A stretch of 64,000 nucleotides of DNA, from contig NZ_CP046916.1 of NCBI RefSeq assembly GCF_009789675.1, forward strand, positions 186,001-250,000, read 5' to 3'. Source of the stretch: Paraburkholderia acidisoli. Lineage in GTDB: Bacteria > Pseudomonadota > Gammaproteobacteria > Burkholderiales > Burkholderiaceae. The notes under the pieces are model-generated. The model saw only the letters and a list, made by a program, of their open reading frames with translations. It did no database searches and had not been told where the DNA came from. Position 1 is the first letter of the stretch; every line of letters begins with the position of its first letter. Of this stretch, positions 63,026 through 64,000 are shown piece after piece. A program made the translations under genes and the position numbers.

Positions 63026-64000
63026 CGCTGGCCCACGACACCATCGAAGCCGATTACCTGATCGAAACGCCGCTCGATCCCGCACGCGTGGCGGACGTGA
63101 TGGCGGGCGAGCAATCGAGCGGCACGTTCGTGCGCGTGCAGAACGAAACCGACGCGCTGCGTGCGCGCAGCCGCGCGAGCGTGCTGCGTATCGACGAACT
63201 CGAAGCCGTGGCGCAGCCGAGTCTCGCGAGCGCCTGGCTCACGCGCCAGGGCACGGGCGGACCGTACCGGCGCGCGCGCGTGACGCTCGGGTTTCCCGTC
63301 GCCAACCTCGACGCGAACTTGCCCACGCTCGCCGCGACCGTGGCGGGCAATCTCTACGATCTCGGCGAAACGACCGGCATGCGGCTCACGGCGTTGCGCG
63401 TGAGCGCCGCGTATCGCGCGCGTTTCGAGCTGCCGCGGCACGGCGTACGCGGCACGCGCGCGGCCACCGGTGTGGCGCAGGGGCCCATCGTCGGGACCAT
63501 CATCAAGCCGAATGTGGGCATGGATGCGATGGAAACGGCGGCGCTCGTGCGCGATCTCTGCGAAGCCGGCATCGACTTCATCAAGGACGACGAAGTGTGC
63601 GCGAATCCCGCGCATGCGCCGCTCGAAGCGCGCGTGCGTGCCGTGATGAACGAAGTGAAACGCTATCGGGAGCGCTCGGGGCGCAACGTGATGATCGCCT
63701 TCAATATCACCGACGATCTCGACGCCATGCGCCGCCACGCCGATCTCGTGGAGCGCGAGGGCGGCGCGTGCGTAATGGCGAGCATCAACTGGTGCGGGTT
63801 CTCAGCGCTGCAGTCGCTGCGGCGCTCCACGCCGCTCGTGCTGCACGCGCACCGTAATGGCTACGGCATGATGTCGCGCGATCCCGCGCTCGGCATGTCG
63901 TTTCAGGCGTATCAAACGCTGTGGCGGCTTGCCGGCGTCGATCATATGCACGTGCATGGCCTGGGCGGCAAGTTCGCGCAGAGCGATGCCGAGGTGATCG
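63022..64000 (+). CDS. RuBisCO-like protein (form IV type), C-terminus outside window
   Basis: A partial gene (326 codons visible) that continues past the window edge. The RuBisCO large-subunit fold is evident: GTIIKPNVGMD with catalytic Lys162, FIKDDE with the carbamylation Lys188, Asp190 and Glu191, LHAHRNGYG with His277-Arg278, and MHVHGLGGKF with His310 and loop-6 Lys317. The H310-to-K317 spacing matches RuBisCO H327/K334. One active-site His (H298 equivalent) is Gly, and the N-terminal domain is divergent, so this is a RuBisCO-like protein, not a CO2-fixing enzyme. With TRAP uptake and LacI control it resembles decarboxylase/isomerase members in sugar-acid pathways such as apionate breakdown. 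Confidence 0.88.
   Translation, partial: MTLAHDTIEADYLIETPLDPARVADVMAGEQSSGTFVRVQNETDALRARSRASVLRIDELEAVAQPSLASAWLTRQGTGGPYRRARVTLGFPVANLDANLPTLAATVAGNLYDLGETTGMRLTALRVSAAYRARFELPRHGVRGTRAATGVAQGPIVGTIIKPNVGMDAMETAALVRDLCEAGIDFIKDDEVCANPAHAPLEARVRAVMNEVKRYRERSGRNVMIAFNITDDLDAMRRHADLVEREGGACVMASINWCGFSALQSLRRSTPLVLHAHRNGYGMMSRDPALGMSFQAYQTLWRLAGVDHMHVHGLGGKFAQSDAEVI

Noticed and set aside
63022..64000. Authentic CO2-fixing RuBisCO
   Set aside because: The His298-equivalent is Gly, the N-terminal domain is divergent, and there are no Calvin-cycle genes. The TRAP/LacI context fits a RuBisCO-like protein.

Overview
The window reads as a chromosomal segment of a high-GC betaproteobacterium of the Burkholderia/Paraburkholderia/Caballeronia type. 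The grounds are very high third-position GC, Burkholderiales-style gene sets (nitrate reductase fused to a diflavin reductase, monomeric NADP isocitrate dehydrogenase, DUF2970, GntR/MocR/LysR-rich catabolic islands, Gram-negative porins) and predicted outer-membrane proteins. I saw no rRNA, tRNA, CRISPR array, phage or insertion sequence. The species assignment is inference.

Layout. 1-2860 (minus): a TonB-dependent siderophore-type receptor and a following secreted protein, behind a Fur-like site, a good sigma70 promoter and a 32-codon upstream ORF. 2972-5042 (plus): an OmpR-type response regulator and overlapping histidine kinase. 5361-8924: two GT9-like and one GT4-like glycosyltransferases and a small secreted protein. 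9069-16365 (minus): an oppABCDF-type peptide ABC transporter followed by an OprD-family porin. 16852-18691 (minus): a MocR-type regulator and a short DUF934 protein. 19082-19285: DUF2970.

19457-31097 is a nitrate assimilation island. It holds a soluble PilJ-N (P-box) protein and a NarK-type transporter, divergent cobA (siroheme synthesis), then nirB, nirD and a nasA-diflavin fusion. Both plus-strand transcripts begin at a textbook sigma54 promoter with NtrC-like boxes upstream. Both also carry a leader RNA with two hexaloop hairpins (loop AANGGC, with A1 and G4) in which the second hairpin overlaps a terminator stem. This is the expected target of an ANTAR antiterminator (NasR/NasT class), which is not encoded in the window.

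31051-36118: a small membrane protein, a LysR regulator, an SfnB-type flavin oxidase, a COG4705 membrane protein, a PAP2 phosphatase and two small membrane proteins. 36272-43109: a GntR regulator divergent from an HpcH/HpaI aldolase, class I aminotransferase, porin, class V aminotransferase and amino-acid permease set, which looks like an undescribed amino-acid catabolic module. 43374-47627: ilvD and monomeric icd, converging on a strong bidirectional terminator. 48087-50273: a MarR regulator with two copies of a 30-bp operator, small proteins and a chloroperoxidase/esterase-type hydrolase. 50514-51590: a purine nucleoside permease-type lipoprotein.

51868-58088: a translationally coupled DUF2760 / Hsp70-like / Hsp70-like-DUF3731 module, then YceH. 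58136-64000: a LacI regulator divergent from a TRAP transporter (DctP, fused DctQM), a VOC-family protein and a RuBisCO-like protein that runs off the end of the window. This is probably a sugar-acid catabolic operon.

The most rewarding leads are the paired ANTAR-type leaders, the RuBisCO-like TRAP operon, the paired Hsp70 module and the GntR/aldolase/aminotransferase cluster.
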